A stretch of 49,965 nucleotides of DNA from Comamonas thiooxydans (GTDB lineage Bacteria; Pseudomonadota; Gammaproteobacteria; Burkholderiales; Burkholderiaceae_C): positions 1-49,965 of the forward strand of contig NZ_BBVD01000023.1 of assembly GCF_000964545.1 (NCBI RefSeq). The letters run 5' to 3'. Numbering within the stretch: position 1 is the stretch's first letter; each line of letters opens with the position of its first letter. Positions 32,865-41,991 of this stretch are shown piece after piece. A model generated the notes under the pieces. It did not search any database and was not told the DNA's origin. It worked only from the letters and a program-made list of their open reading frames with translations. Both the position numbers and the translations under genes were made by a program.

Positions 32865-33503
32865 TCACCTCCCCTCTTGCTGAGGGACAGTAAAGCTAAG
32901 CGTCGCGGTATAGCGTACATCGTTATATTTTTTTCCGCCCACAGTAGCCACTGCATCATTGACACGAGCCGATACCTCCAGCACATACAGGCCAGGAAAA
33001 GACGGCGTGAAGCTCACCGTACCGTCCTTTGACGGTGTCAGTGAACGGCGCCACCCTTCCCCCGTTTCGATATTCACCTGGCTGGCTGCGACGGGCCGCC
33101 CCTTGAACATCAATCGAAAGGTGTTTCCGTCAGGGTGGGTCGGAACCAGCTCCAAGTCGTTCCTGGCCTGAATGTCCTGGCGACCGTAGCGAGCTTGATA
33201 GTAGGTAAGAGCTCCATCATCGAGCCCGGTTGCAGAGAAGCGCAGATCGCTGATGGGCCTGGGAACAGCGATATGGTTGATCGCAGTCTGAATTGGCAAT
33301 GATTTGCCATCAGCTTGCATTGCCTTGGGCTCCAGCAACGCAGGCAACTTGTCTAATGGCTTGTGTAACTCTCCTACGTAGGCTCGGACCTCCGCCCCGT
33401 CGAGCTGCACCCAGAGATACTCCGCTTGTGCCTGTGCTGGGCACCATAGGCCACTGATTAGCAGGCACAAGGTCATTCGATGAAATACAGGAAGCAATTG
33501 CAC
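32865..33503 (-). CDS. DUF4198-type periplasmic protein
   Basis: The 212-aa protein has a signal peptide (CLLISGLWCPAQAQA) and the DUF4198 pattern: AEYLWVQLDGAEVRAYVGELHKP at the N-terminus and a GLYVLEVSARV segment near the end. Related proteins are found beside TonB-dependent receptors and metal uptake genes and may bind metal or complexes in the periplasm. A GTG start at 33503 has GAGGAT upstream; an ATG at 33476 starting the signal sequence is an alternative. It lies downstream of the TonB receptor gene on the same strand after 250 bp. Function in iron or other metal uptake is inferred from context. Confidence 0.75.
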   Translation of the reverse strand: MQLLPVFHRMTLCLLISGLWCPAQAQAEYLWVQLDGAEVRAYVGELHKPLDKLPALLEPKAMQADGKSLPIQTAINHIAVPRPISDLRFSATGLDDGALTYYQARYGRQDIQARNDLELVPTHPDGNTFRLMFKGRPVAASQVNIETGEGWRRSLTPSKDGTVSFTPSFPGLYVLEVSARVNDAVATVGGKKYNDVRYTATLSFTVPQQEGR

Positions 33504-33753
33504 TCAGCGATCCTCATCTTGAAGGTTGTATTCAATCCGCTCGGCGTCTTGGCGCCTTTTGGATTTCTTCCTGCTCGACAATGGCCTGCAGTCCAGGCCC
33601 TGCGTCGAACAGCACATAACAAAGGCTGGGCAGGTTGATTGCCGGTCAGCGTGGAGTTTCTATCCGCCTTGCCCAGAATCAGAATCAGCGGAGGTCCATC
33701 ATTGCGAGCTCCAAGGCAGCGAAGTACTGACATTCAACTTTGAATATCGGCAC

Positions 33754-36168
33754 TCAGAAGTCATAACGCATTCCGACATTGACGCTGCGCGGAGCACCCC
33801 AGGTGTAGAACAAGCCTGCCGCGGTAAAGTTGGTGAGCCCGGCCATGTACTTCTTGTCCAGTGCATTGTTCACGTTCAGGCTGAACGACAGGTGCTTATC
33901 GACCTGATAGCGCGCCATCAGGTCCAGCACCGCATAACCTCTCTGCGACAAAGTGGCAGCGCTATTGCTCATCGAGGTCTTGCCCTGCCAGCGTGTGGCC
34001 GCTCCCAAAGTCAGTCCCCGCAACGAGCCTTGGTCAAAGCGATAGGTCGTCCCGAACTTGAACTGGTACTTGGGATATTGACTGGCGCTGGTGAGCGAGC
34101 TGCTTTGCTGCACCAGACTGCCCTGCGCTTGCCAGCCGCGCGCGAGCTCGCCCGCCAACTCCAGTTCCCAGCCACGCCGCGTTGCAGACGAGACCGCACG
34201 GTAGGCCGTATTGCCCGCAGGAGTGAGATCACCACTTTCCTCTGCGGTGTTTTCCGTCTTCATCCAGAAGTGAGCGATGCTGGCGTTCAAGCGCTTGTCG
34301 AAGAATTCGGCCTTGGCGCCGACCTCATAAGTGTTGCCCTCCTCCGGTGCCAGCGTTGCACCCCGCGCATCCTGAGCCGTCTGCGGCTGGAAAATGTTGG
34401 CATAGCTTGCGTACAACGATACGTTCGGCTGCACCTCGTAGACCAACCCAGCGTACGGGGTGATCACACCGTTCTCCTTCATGTCATAGTTCCACCAATA
34501 TGGTGTGATGTCACGCTCTTCAAACCGTGTAACGCGTAACCCAGTGATCAACTGCAGAGGATCAGCCACCCGGAAGCGTCCCGCCGCATAAACATAACGC
34601 TGCTTCTGACTGAATTTGTTGTTGCCGTAGTTCAAGACACTGAAATCAGGCTGAGGCAGCACCGCCCCACCCTGTGCCATATTGATACCGAGATTGCCGA
34701 GCGGCACCAGGTTCAACGCATTCAGCGGCAATTGCACATTGCTGTGAAAGCGCGATACGCCTGTGCCGGCCAGAAGTTCATGCGAGCGGCCCAACAGCTG
34801 GAATGTCCCCTTCACATCGAGATTGACGCTCCAGTTATCGGTCTCCATGTTGCGCCATCGGCCGAAGCTTGCGCGGTCCTGGTCGTAGAAGTAGCCAGCC
34901 TTCATATCGTCCATGGATACGTTCTGATGCGAAAACTTGAGCGTGGCTGTCCAGCCATCCGCCAGACGTTGCTCCAGACTGCCGAAGAGATTGAGACCTT
35001 TTTGGGAATATCCGCCCCAGGGGGCACCGGTGTTGAAAGAGCGCGGCATCCACGCCACCTCACCACCTGTTCGCGTGTAGCGCTGGATCGGCTGCGTAGT
35101 GCCGATGCCTTGTGCATCGCGTTCGCGATAAGTCATACCGAGGTTGAGGACTGTGCCGGGAGTGATGTCCGCTTCGAGTGCCCCGAACAGCATCTTGCTG
35201 CTGCTCTTTTCATGATCACGGAATCCCCCCGCGTCCATGGCAGAAGCGACCAGACGCCCCCGTACCGTGCCCGCCTCGTTCAGTGGACCGCTCACATCGG
35301 CCTGTGTTCGATAAGTGTCCCAACTTCCCGCATTGGCACGCACGCTGGCCTGAAATTCGCGGGTCGGGCGTTTACGGATCATGTTCACTGTGGCGCCATA
35401 GTCGCCCTTGCCGACAACCAGACCGGATGAACCCTTGAGGACCTCGATCCGGTCGATCTCCGCCATATCGTCGAGCGAAAACATGGTGCTGGTAAGGTAG
35501 TACCAGCCGCTGCTCAGCTGTGCCATGCCATCGGTCTGCAGGTTTACCTTTGCCCCACGCGCTTGAAAGTCAGTGGCATTGTTCTGCCTGTAGACGGCGA
35601 TGCCAGGTGTCTGTTCCATCACATCGGTCAGCGTCTCCAGCTTGAAGTCATCCATGCGCTGACGCGTCATGACGGTCACGGATTGAGGTGTCTCGCGTAG
35701 CGAGAGATTCAGGCCCGTTGCCGTCCGGCTGGGACCCGTCTGGGTGTAGCTGCCCGTGCCCTCGGTAACGCCGTCCCTCTCAAGCTGTGCAGTCACCGTG
35801 ACTGTGGCCAGCGATGCGGAATCATCGTTTGACGCGACGGCCTTGATGATCAGGCCGCCCCCTTGAGTCACGGCGACCAAACCGCTTCCGGCCAGCATCT
35901 GCTCCACAGCCTGCTTCAGCGTGAGAGCTCCATGGACGGGGCGCGCTGTCTTGCCAGCGACCAACGCGGGAGCAAACCCGATCGAGGTGCCAGAGGCCGC
36001 TGCCAGCTCGTTGAGTGCACTCCCCAATGGCTGGGAATTAATCGAGAAACTGATGCTTTTTCCACTATCAGCAGCGGATTGCGCCTGCGCAATCATCGGA
36101 GAGAGGACTGCCAGGGCTGCGGCCAAAGCAAGAGGAGCGGGCTGAAAATGAGGCTGCGTGAAGCGCAT
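33754..36168 (-). CDS. TonB-dependent ferric-siderophore receptor with signalling domain
   Basis: At 804 aa this is an FpvA/FecA-type transducer. It has a signal peptide (ALAAALAVLSPMIAQAQ), an N-terminal STN signalling domain (SFSINSQPLGSALNELAAASG to GLIIKAV), a TonB box near SLATVTVTAQ, a plug (RETPQSVTVMTRQRMDD) and a 22-strand barrel ending RSVNVGMRYDF. The STN domain contacts the FecR-type protein encoded just upstream, which controls the sigma factor. The ligand cannot be told from sequence. A hydroxamate or catecholate siderophore is typical for such receptors in Comamonadaceae. Confidence 0.95.
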   Translation of the reverse strand: MRFTQPHFQPAPLALAAALAVLSPMIAQAQSAADSGKSISFSINSQPLGSALNELAAASGTSIGFAPALVAGKTARPVHGALTLKQAVEQMLAGSGLVAVTQGGGLIIKAVASNDDSASLATVTVTAQLERDGVTEGTGSYTQTGPSRTATGLNLSLRETPQSVTVMTRQRMDDFKLETLTDVMEQTPGIAVYRQNNATDFQARGAKVNLQTDGMAQLSSGWYYLTSTMFSLDDMAEIDRIEVLKGSSGLVVGKGDYGATVNMIRKRPTREFQASVRANAGSWDTYRTQADVSGPLNEAGTVRGRLVASAMDAGGFRDHEKSSSKMLFGALEADITPGTVLNLGMTYRERDAQGIGTTQPIQRYTRTGGEVAWMPRSFNTGAPWGGYSQKGLNLFGSLEQRLADGWTATLKFSHQNVSMDDMKAGYFYDQDRASFGRWRNMETDNWSVNLDVKGTFQLLGRSHELLAGTGVSRFHSNVQLPLNALNLVPLGNLGINMAQGGAVLPQPDFSVLNYGNNKFSQKQRYVYAAGRFRVADPLQLITGLRVTRFEERDITPYWWNYDMKENGVITPYAGLVYEVQPNVSLYASYANIFQPQTAQDARGATLAPEEGNTYEVGAKAEFFDKRLNASIAHFWMKTENTAEESGDLTPAGNTAYRAVSSATRRGWELELAGELARGWQAQGSLVQQSSSLTSASQYPKYQFKFGTTYRFDQGSLRGLTLGAATRWQGKTSMSNSAATLSQRGYAVLDLMARYQVDKHLSFSLNVNNALDKKYMAGLTNFTAAGLFYTWGAPRSVNVGMRYDF

Positions 36169-36297
36169 GGAGAGGGATTCCGAACGTCGAGTAATGAATG
36201 AAAATGAAACTCACTACTCTTTAAGACGCATCAGATCACCAGAAATACACCCCTAGTCCGAAAAAAATTCGAAATGGCCGCATTGAGCATGAAGTGC

Positions 36298-37458
36298 TCA
36301 ATGCGCACTGACGATTTCAGTCTTCCCCGATGGCATGCCGACCAGCTTCACGGGCAGGATCTGGCTCAGCATGCGCGCAAACTCCCCTGGTCTATCAATC
36401 TGATAGCTGCCGCCGATGGTCAGAGCGGCAACCGCAGGGTCGCGAATCTCCAGGCCCGTTGGACCATAGCGCTCCAGCTCTAGCAATGCATCAGCCAGTG
36501 AGGTGTTATCAAAACGCACCAAGCCCTTGCGCCAAAGGGCGACACTGCCGGGAGAAACACTGGCCACCTGGCCTAACACCCCATTGGATGACACCCTCAG
36601 GCCTTGCCCTGCCAGCAATTCGACAGGCAGATCAGTCTTCGCGTTGGCGGCGCTGTAGGAACTGGTGACCCGTACATGGCCCTTCTCCACCGAAACATTG
36701 GCAGCCCCGGCATCGGCCCCCTGATTGCGATAGCGAACGGAAAACCGTGTCCCAATTACCGTGACACGCGCAGGCCCAGCGAGGACATGAAATGGCTTCT
36801 TGGGATCGGCGGCGACCGAGAACATGATTTGTCCATCAGCAATCCGCACTTCTCGGCGGTCGCGGTACATGGTGACCTGAGCCTGGGTATCGGTGTCCAT
36901 GGCGAGCTCGGTCCCATCTGGCAAGGTGACAAGCCTTTGCTGCCCCTTCTGCGCAACAAAGCTGCTCTCGAATGTCGGCTGCAGCATCCATTGATGCCAT
37001 CCAATCCCTGCCGCAAAGACCGCAGCACAACAGGCAGCGACCAAGGCAGAGCGCGGCTGCATCCAGCTAAACAGAGCGTCTGTGCGGGCCCATCCCTCCA
37101 TCGCCTTCGGCTTCGCGGGCTCCTCGCCTGGCTGCGCAGAAGATCCACCACTGGCAATGGCTTCGCGCTTGAACGAGGAACGTGCTTTTGCAACCATATC
37201 GGAAGGAGCAGAGCGCAGCACCGCCATGTCTTGCGTCAGACGACGAAATGCCGTGTCATGTGCAGCATCCTCAGCCAACCACTGACGCAGGGCTTCATGC
37301 TCGCTCTCGCTCAGGCCTTGCTCCCAACGCGAGTGCCATTCGACGGCCGCCACATCTACCGGATTCTGTCGACTGAAAAAATCCGCAAGCTCGCGCGCTT
37401 CCGCAGCCTCGTCAAAGGAGGCTGGCACATTGCGCTGGGATGCAAAAGAGTGACTCAT
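36298..37458 (-). CDS. FecR-family anti-sigma/transmembrane signal transducer
   Basis: The 386-aa FecR-type protein has a cytoplasmic N-terminal domain (DVAAVEWHSRWEQGLSESEHEALRQWL) and one membrane segment (SALVAACCAAVFAAGIGWHQ, about residue 140). The periplasmic FecR domain follows, with GTELAMDTDTQAQVTMYRDRREV, GTRFSVRYR and NGVLGQVASV. It transmits receptor occupancy to the sigma factor. The start at 37458 (MSHSFASQ) is used; a longer frame reaches into the sigma-factor gene. It lies 80 bp after the sigma gene and 129 bp before the receptor. Confidence 0.93.
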   Translation of the reverse strand: MSHSFASQRNVPASFDEAAEARELADFFSRQNPVDVAAVEWHSRWEQGLSESEHEALRQWLAEDAAHDTAFRRLTQDMAVLRSAPSDMVAKARSSFKREAIASGGSSAQPGEEPAKPKAMEGWARTDALFSWMQPRSALVAACCAAVFAAGIGWHQWMLQPTFESSFVAQKGQQRLVTLPDGTELAMDTDTQAQVTMYRDRREVRIADGQIMFSVAADPKKPFHVLAGPARVTVIGTRFSVRYRNQGADAGAANVSVEKGHVRVTSSYSAANAKTDLPVELLAGQGLRVSSNGVLGQVASVSPGSVALWRKGLVRFDNTSLADALLELERYGPTGLEIRDPAVAALTIGGSYQIDRPGEFARMLSQILPVKLVGMPSGKTEIVSAH

Positions 37459-37538
37459 CTTATGGATACGGATGCGCGGGGCGGGGCAAAAATTCGCCCT
37501 CGACGAAACAGCTACGCAAAACGCACGCGAATTTGCGA

Positions 37539-38057
37539 TCACTCGACATTATCAAGTTCCATTCTGCGCGCAGCACAAGCAAGTTTTCCGCGGCTGATGT
37601 ACTGATTCACCATGCTCAGCGACACCCCCATCCGCTCTGCAATTTCCTTGTTGGGCAACTCATCGAAGATGTACATGCAGAAGGCATCACGACACCGAGG
37701 CGGCAGTCCCTCGATAGTGTCAAGATACGCTTGAATGCTCTGAGACGATGCATAGGCATGCTCGGGCTGCAGATGCAGAGGACTCGCAGGCTGATCCCGC
37801 TCCTCCAAAGAATCGATATTTTGATGCTGGCGCACCTCAGCCCGTCTATCCATATCGATTTTGGCGCGCAAGGCTACCTGCCTCAGCAATGCACCTGGCT
37901 CAAGAATGACCTGCCCCTTCTGCTGCATGGACAGCACACGGGCATAGCTTTCCTGCGCCAAGTCAGCCGCAGTATCGCGGTCTCTCACTTTGCGCATGCA
38001 GAAATTCAACAGGTCTCTGTAGTAGCGGGTCAGCACGATCCAAAAAGCCAGTAGCAA
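37539..38057 (-). CDS. FecI-type ECF sigma factor
   Basis: A compact ECF sigma factor of about 172 aa has region 2 (YYRDLLNFCMRKVRDRDTAADLAQESYARVL) and region 4 (LPPRCRDAFCMYIFDELPNKEIAERMGVSLSMVNQYI), both typical of iron-starvation sigma factors. It should direct RNA polymerase to the receptor promoter on signal from the FecR-type protein. The start is unclear: TTG at 38057 and a GTG a few codons in are the only nearby options and neither has a good ribosome-binding site. A Fur box lies about 93 bp upstream. Confidence 0.9.
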   Translation of the reverse strand: MLLAFWIVLTRYYRDLLNFCMRKVRDRDTAADLAQESYARVLSMQQKGQVILEPGALLRQVALRAKIDMDRRAEVRQHQNIDSLEERDQPASPLHLQPEHAYASSQSIQAYLDTIEGLPPRCRDAFCMYIFDELPNKEIAERMGVSLSMVNQYISRGKLACAARRMELDNVE

Positions 38058-38685
38058 TGAGTGAGGTCGAACGTGCGCGGCGATAAGACAGCCTTGGAGC
38101 CCTGGCGCAAAGAGTTGCGATCAACTACACGGCAAAATTATAAATTGTTAATGCGACTTATTCTCAATCAATGTGTCCGATGTGATGCGAACTGCGGGTA
38201 CTGGTCGGTCGTGCCCCCTGTTCGGCTCAATGTCGACCGGCATGCCTGATGAGCACCGACAGCAAACCGCCTCAACCCGCCGTTCGGAGATCTGCGGTGG
38301 CCGACTGCTACTGGCCGATGTTGCCAACCGACAGAGACCCGGAACCAGGCTGGTGCCGCGTCAACTACTCCCAAGGTGTCAATGTCAGCAGCCGCTCCAC
38401 CTCTTTCACTCTTTCATTTACCCAGCCTGCCACTGCTCGATACACAACTTTCAGCCTCTGCGCACCACACGCTTCGATTGCGTGGACGATTGAACAAAAG
38501 ACCGTTGCATGTCTCGATCCAAACAGAGCACATCCAGGCTGGAGGCGTGTACAGAGCGCAGCGACTTGATGGCTGTGCCTCCAAAAAAAGCAAAGCACGA
38601 AGTTGGACTGATCTGAAAAAGCTGGCTCCTGAAGGCAGACGTTCACTAACCGGTAATGAATGAACTACTTGGCCATCAGCTCGGA
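38058..38685. other. Gene-poor stretch upstream of the sigma-factor gene
   Basis: No gene is convincing in these 628 bp. Overlapping frames on both strands lack ribosome-binding sites and show mixed codon use. The only signal is the Fur box at 38150-38168. The remainder could hold a decayed gene. Confidence 0.5.
38150..38168. promoter_or_regulatory. Fur box upstream of the FecI-type sigma gene
   Basis: On the minus strand the 19-bp site reads ATTGAGAATAAGTCGCATT. This agrees with the Fur consensus form AATGAGAATAATTCTCATT in 16 of 19 positions. It lies about 93 bp from the sigma-factor start and fits iron repression of the locus. Confidence 0.75.
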
Positions 38686-39456
38686 TTACCGATCTGCCGC
38701 CATGAAGTTTGACGGCTTGCTCCCGAGCCTCTTGCGAAACATCGTGGAGAAGGCACCCGGGCTGTCATAGCCCAGTTGAAGCGCCACCGTTGTCACCGAA
38801 TCACCGGTCCCCAGTTTGGACATTGCAAAAAGAAGACATGCCTGGCTTCTCCACTCTGAAAACGATATTCCGGTTTGCGAGCGAAAGAACCGGCTGAAGG
38901 TGCGTTCACTCTGGTGTAGCTGCTGCGCCCAGGCCAGCGGCGACAAGCGCACGTCGGGCTGGTGAAGGAAAGCAATGCATAGAGTCGCCAGTCGTTCATC
39001 CCGCGGTAGCGGCGCAAAGAAAGGCAGTGTTTCTGCGCGACCGACCTCCAGCAGCAAAAGCGACATCAGCACGCCATCGCAACCGCGCTCGTCATACAGC
39101 GCTGGCAAGTCGATGGCTTCGATGAGCAGCTGCCGTAGCAGCGGGGACACGGCCAGCACCTCGCAATGCGATTGGCTCCGTGGTACCTCTTCAGGCTCGA
39201 TGTAGAGGCTTCGAGTGTTGACTCCCACCATCTTCACCCTGTGCGACTTGCCTGCTGGAATCCACACGCCACAGTGGGGAGGTATCACCCAGGCGCCATC
39301 GTCAGTACCGACCTCCATCAATCCGGTCGCGCCATAGAGGAACTGTGCACGGCGATGGCTATGGGTATCCAGAACGGTGCCAGGCGCGTAGTCGGTGCCA
39401 ATGGCCACAACGGCACGAGGCGTGGCATCGAGGGAGTTCAGTGATTGATTGCGCAC
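38686..39456 (-). CDS. AraC-family regulator with N-terminal cupin domain
   Basis: The 256-aa protein has an N-terminal cupin-like sensor (GTVLDTHSHRRAQFLYGATGLMEV, WVIPPHCGVWIPAGKSHRV). The C-terminal half is a two-helix-turn-helix AraC domain with LSPLAWAQQLHQSERTFSRFFRSQTG and VTTVALQLGYDSPGAFSTMFRKRLGSKP. This type resembles Comamonas/Pseudomonas regulators of efflux or small metabolic genes. It is divergent from the TSUP transporter gene across about 86 bp and is its most likely regulator. The inducing molecule is unknown. Confidence 0.92.
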   Translation of the reverse strand: MRNQSLNSLDATPRAVVAIGTDYAPGTVLDTHSHRRAQFLYGATGLMEVGTDDGAWVIPPHCGVWIPAGKSHRVKMVGVNTRSLYIEPEEVPRSQSHCEVLAVSPLLRQLLIEAIDLPALYDERGCDGVLMSLLLLEVGRAETLPFFAPLPRDERLATLCIAFLHQPDVRLSPLAWAQQLHQSERTFSRFFRSQTGISFSEWRSQACLLFAMSKLGTGDSVTTVALQLGYDSPGAFSTMFRKRLGSKPSNFMAADR

Positions 39457-39542
39457 AACAAGACTGCAAGTAGCGAATGGCCGAAATGCAAATATTGTTG
39501 ACCAAACATCGAATGTGCGCCACTCCAGAACAATCTACTGTG

Positions 39543-40385
39543 ATGGCTCCTGCATCAATGGAGTTTTTCGTGTCCTTGTATTTGTTGTTGGCGGTCTGCG
39601 GATGTGTGACGGGCGTCACTACCGTTCTCTTTGGTTTCGGTGGCGGATTCGTGGTGGTTCCGCTGCTGTACTGCTTGCTGTCTACACCGAACGCCCCAGG
39701 CAGCGCAGTGGGGCAGTCGGCCATGCAGATTGCCGTTGCGACATCCACCTGCGTGATGGTCTTCGGTGCGCTCCTCGCAACTTGGCGTCACCAACGGGCA
39801 GGAACAGTGGATTGGACGTATGTCAGGCCTTTGCTGGGTCCCATTGGCGCGGGGGGCGTACTTGGCGCACTTGCGGCAACCGTTGTTCAAAGCGAATGGC
39901 TGCGTTGGGCCTTTGCGGCCTATCTGGTACTGACCATTCTGGATTGTTGGTTGAGGCCTGGATTTCTTGCTCAGCCCGCAGCAAAGCAGCACCGCCCTGG
40001 GCCGCTGGCGAATGCACTGTCCGGTCTGGTTATCGGCTGGGTTGCAGCATTGCTGGGGGTTGGCGGCAGCGTGATGACCGTTCCCCTGATGCGCCGCCGT
40101 GGAATCGAAATGACACGAGCCACCGCCATGGCGAATCCGCTATCACTGCCGGTCGCGCTGGCAGGAACAGGGACTTACATCGTCCTGTCCACCCAATCTC
40201 CTTTACCTCTTGGGGAGTGGCACCTCGGCTATATCGACATACGAGCTGCTGCTGTGCTCGTGACCGGTTCGTGGATCGGCATCCGTGCAGCATCGCTGTG
40301 GATCGGGCGCATTCCAGACCGGGTTCACGCGAAGGTTTATTTAGGACTGTTGATCATCGTCTTCCTGGCCATGGTGACAACATGA
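39543..40385 (+). CDS. TSUP (TauE/SafE) family transporter
   Basis: The 280-aa membrane protein has about eight spans and the internal-repeat motifs of sulfite/sulfoacetate-type exporters: VTTVLFGFGGGFVVVPLLYCLL in the first half and GLVIGWVAALLGVGGSVMTVPLMRRRG in the second. TauE/SafE members export sulfite or organosulfonates, but many have unknown substrates. Starts at 39477, 39543 and 39558 (ATG) are possible; none has a strong ribosome-binding site. The divergent AraC gene is a likely regulator. There is no direct link to the distant ssu genes. Confidence 0.87.
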   Translation: MAPASMEFFVSLYLLLAVCGCVTGVTTVLFGFGGGFVVVPLLYCLLSTPNAPGSAVGQSAMQIAVATSTCVMVFGALLATWRHQRAGTVDWTYVRPLLGPIGAGGVLGALAATVVQSEWLRWAFAAYLVLTILDCWLRPGFLAQPAAKQHRPGPLANALSGLVIGWVAALLGVGGSVMTVPLMRRRGIEMTRATAMANPLSLPVALAGTGTYIVLSTQSPLPLGEWHLGYIDIRAAAVLVTGSWIGIRAASLWIGRIPDRVHAKVYLGLLIIVFLAMVTT

Positions 40386-40622
40386 CTGTGCGCTACTCTG
40401 CCTGCATCCCGAACGTCGGCTTGTGAAAGAAAGCTCTATTTCGCCAGAGCCCCTGAAGCAGTCATCAGCCGACTTGCTGCTTGCACCGAACGTCTGCTGA
40501 CGCAGGCTTCTATAGAACCCGCACTACCGGCAATTGGCATTCGTTCGTGTGAGAAGCCTGAACGATCTACCAAGAGCCGCATGGGTGATATGACCTGATG
40601 AGGCCTCTGATAAAGGCATGGC

Positions 40623-41894
40623 TCAGGCAGTAAATCGCTTCAGAATCAACGACGCATTTACACCGCCGAAACCAAATCCGTTGAGCATGGCATGCTCCAT
40701 TGCATGAGCACGCGCACTCCCGGCGATCAGGTCCAGGCCGTTCGCCAAAGGGTCTGGCTGCTCCAGGTTGAGCACGGGTGGCGCGATCTGGTCGCGCAGG
40801 GCCAATACTGTGAAGATCGCAGCAGCTCCGCCTGCAGCTCCCAGCATGTGACCCACGGCTGATTTGGTGGCCGTGACGGAGGGGCCGGTGCCTGCTCCAA
40901 ACACTTGACGAATGGCTGCCAGCTCCCCCCGGTCACCAACGGGAGTAGAGGTTGCGTGAGCATTCAGGTGTTGAATATCACGAGCTTGCAACTGTGCCTG
41001 TCGCAACGCGGCGCACATCGATCGCGCGGCGCCTGATCCATCCTCGGGCCCGGAGGTGACATGGTATGCATCGGCAGAGGTGCCATAGCCCACGACCTCG
41101 GCCAGCGGCCTGACGCCGCGCGCCAATGCATGATCCAGTGCCTCCAGCACCAGCAGGCCTGCACCTTCGGCCATGACAAAGCCGTCCCGTGCCTGATCGA
41201 AAGGTCGGGAAGCCTTCGCGGGATCGCCGCCGCAGAAAGTGGTCACTGCTTTTGCCGCAGCAAAGCTGCCGAGCGCAACCCGGTCAATCGTGGCTTCGCT
41301 ACCACCGCAGAGCGCCATGTCCGCTTCGTCATTGCGAATCAGACGTGCCGCATCGCCAATGGCCTGGATGCTGGCTGCGCAAGCCGTCACCGGAGCACCC
41401 AACGGCCCCTTGAGCTGGTGCCTGATCGACACCTGTCCCGAAGCCAGATTGGCCAGGAACGCCGGTACGGTGAAAGGCGACAAGCGCTGTGGCCCTTTGC
41501 CGTCCGTGGTTCGCACCGCTTCAACAATGGTACTGAAGCCGCCCACACCGGAGCCGATGATAGTCGCCGCACGCTCCTGTTGCTCGGCGCTTGGATGAAG
41601 CCATTGCGCGTGTGCCAGAGCCTGGTCTGCCGCCCCCAATGCAAATGCGATGAAGCGATCCATGCGGCGTAGCTCCTTGGCCGAGATCACGGCTTCAGGG
41701 CTCCACCCGGCTTGCGGATCCTGCTCCAGGCCTGGCACCTGCCCGGCGATGGAGACGCCTGTGCCTTCACCCACACCGGCGCTCAAGGCACATACCCCGG
41801 ACTGGCCGGCCAGCAGGCGTTGCCAGGCCAGCTCCACATTGCACCCGAGAGGAGAGACCAAGCCCAAACCGGTGATGACTACCCGACGACCCAT
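40623..41894 (-). CDS. Beta-ketoacyl-ACP synthase II-type condensing enzyme
   Basis: A 423-aa KAS II/FabF-type protein begins MGRRVVITGLGLVSPLG. It has the catalytic triad Cys172 (GAPVTACAASIQA), His313 (HLNAHATSTPVGD) and His349 (KSAVGHMLGAAGG), and ends NGFGFGGVNASLIL. It should extend acyl-ACP with malonyl-ACP. There is no acyl carrier protein, acyltransferase, ketoreductase or other fatty-acid gene alongside, so this is a solitary extra copy. It could alter chain composition or join a specialised lipid or polyketide pathway. It is divergent from a TetR regulator over two matching dyads. A longer frame to 41954 crosses those dyads. Confidence 0.92.
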   Translation of the reverse strand: MGRRVVITGLGLVSPLGCNVELAWQRLLAGQSGVCALSAGVGEGTGVSIAGQVPGLEQDPQAGWSPEAVISAKELRRMDRFIAFALGAADQALAHAQWLHPSAEQQERAATIIGSGVGGFSTIVEAVRTTDGKGPQRLSPFTVPAFLANLASGQVSIRHQLKGPLGAPVTACAASIQAIGDAARLIRNDEADMALCGGSEATIDRVALGSFAAAKAVTTFCGGDPAKASRPFDQARDGFVMAEGAGLLVLEALDHALARGVRPLAEVVGYGTSADAYHVTSGPEDGSGAARSMCAALRQAQLQARDIQHLNAHATSTPVGDRGELAAIRQVFGAGTGPSVTATKSAVGHMLGAAGGAAAIFTVLALRDQIAPPVLNLEQPDPLANGLDLIAGSARAHAMEHAMLNGFGFGGVNASLILKRFTA

Positions 41895-41943
41895 GCTGCA
41901 CCTTCCGCTATTGAACCCAGGAACTGAGCCCAACTTTATTGAT

Positions 41944-41985
41944 GATGATCGCAATCATAAATGAGTTTTGATGATGAGTATCATC
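41944..41985. promoter_or_regulatory. Twin TetR-type operators between the ketosynthase and TetR genes
   Basis: Two dyads share the pattern GATGAT-N4-ATCAT(C). Site 1 (41944-41959) reads GATGAT-CGCA-ATCATA, with one mismatch. Site 2 (41970-41985) reads GATGAT-GAGT-ATCATC, a perfect 6-bp inverted repeat. Their centres are 26 bp apart. They fill the 97-bp interval between the divergent genes, where a TetR repressor would control both. Confidence 0.7.
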
Positions 41986-41991
41986 TAACGT

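Noticed and set aside
33473..33753. 86-codon frame and an alternative frame between the TonB receptor and the DUF4198 gene
   Set aside because: Both end at the DUF4198 start, but neither has a motif, a ribosome-binding site or consistent codon use. At best it is a degraded small gene.
38365..38663. Overlapping frames on both strands in the gap upstream of the FecI-type gene
   Set aside because: Cysteine- and arginine-rich products, no ribosome-binding sites and mutual antisense overlap indicate non-coding sequence.
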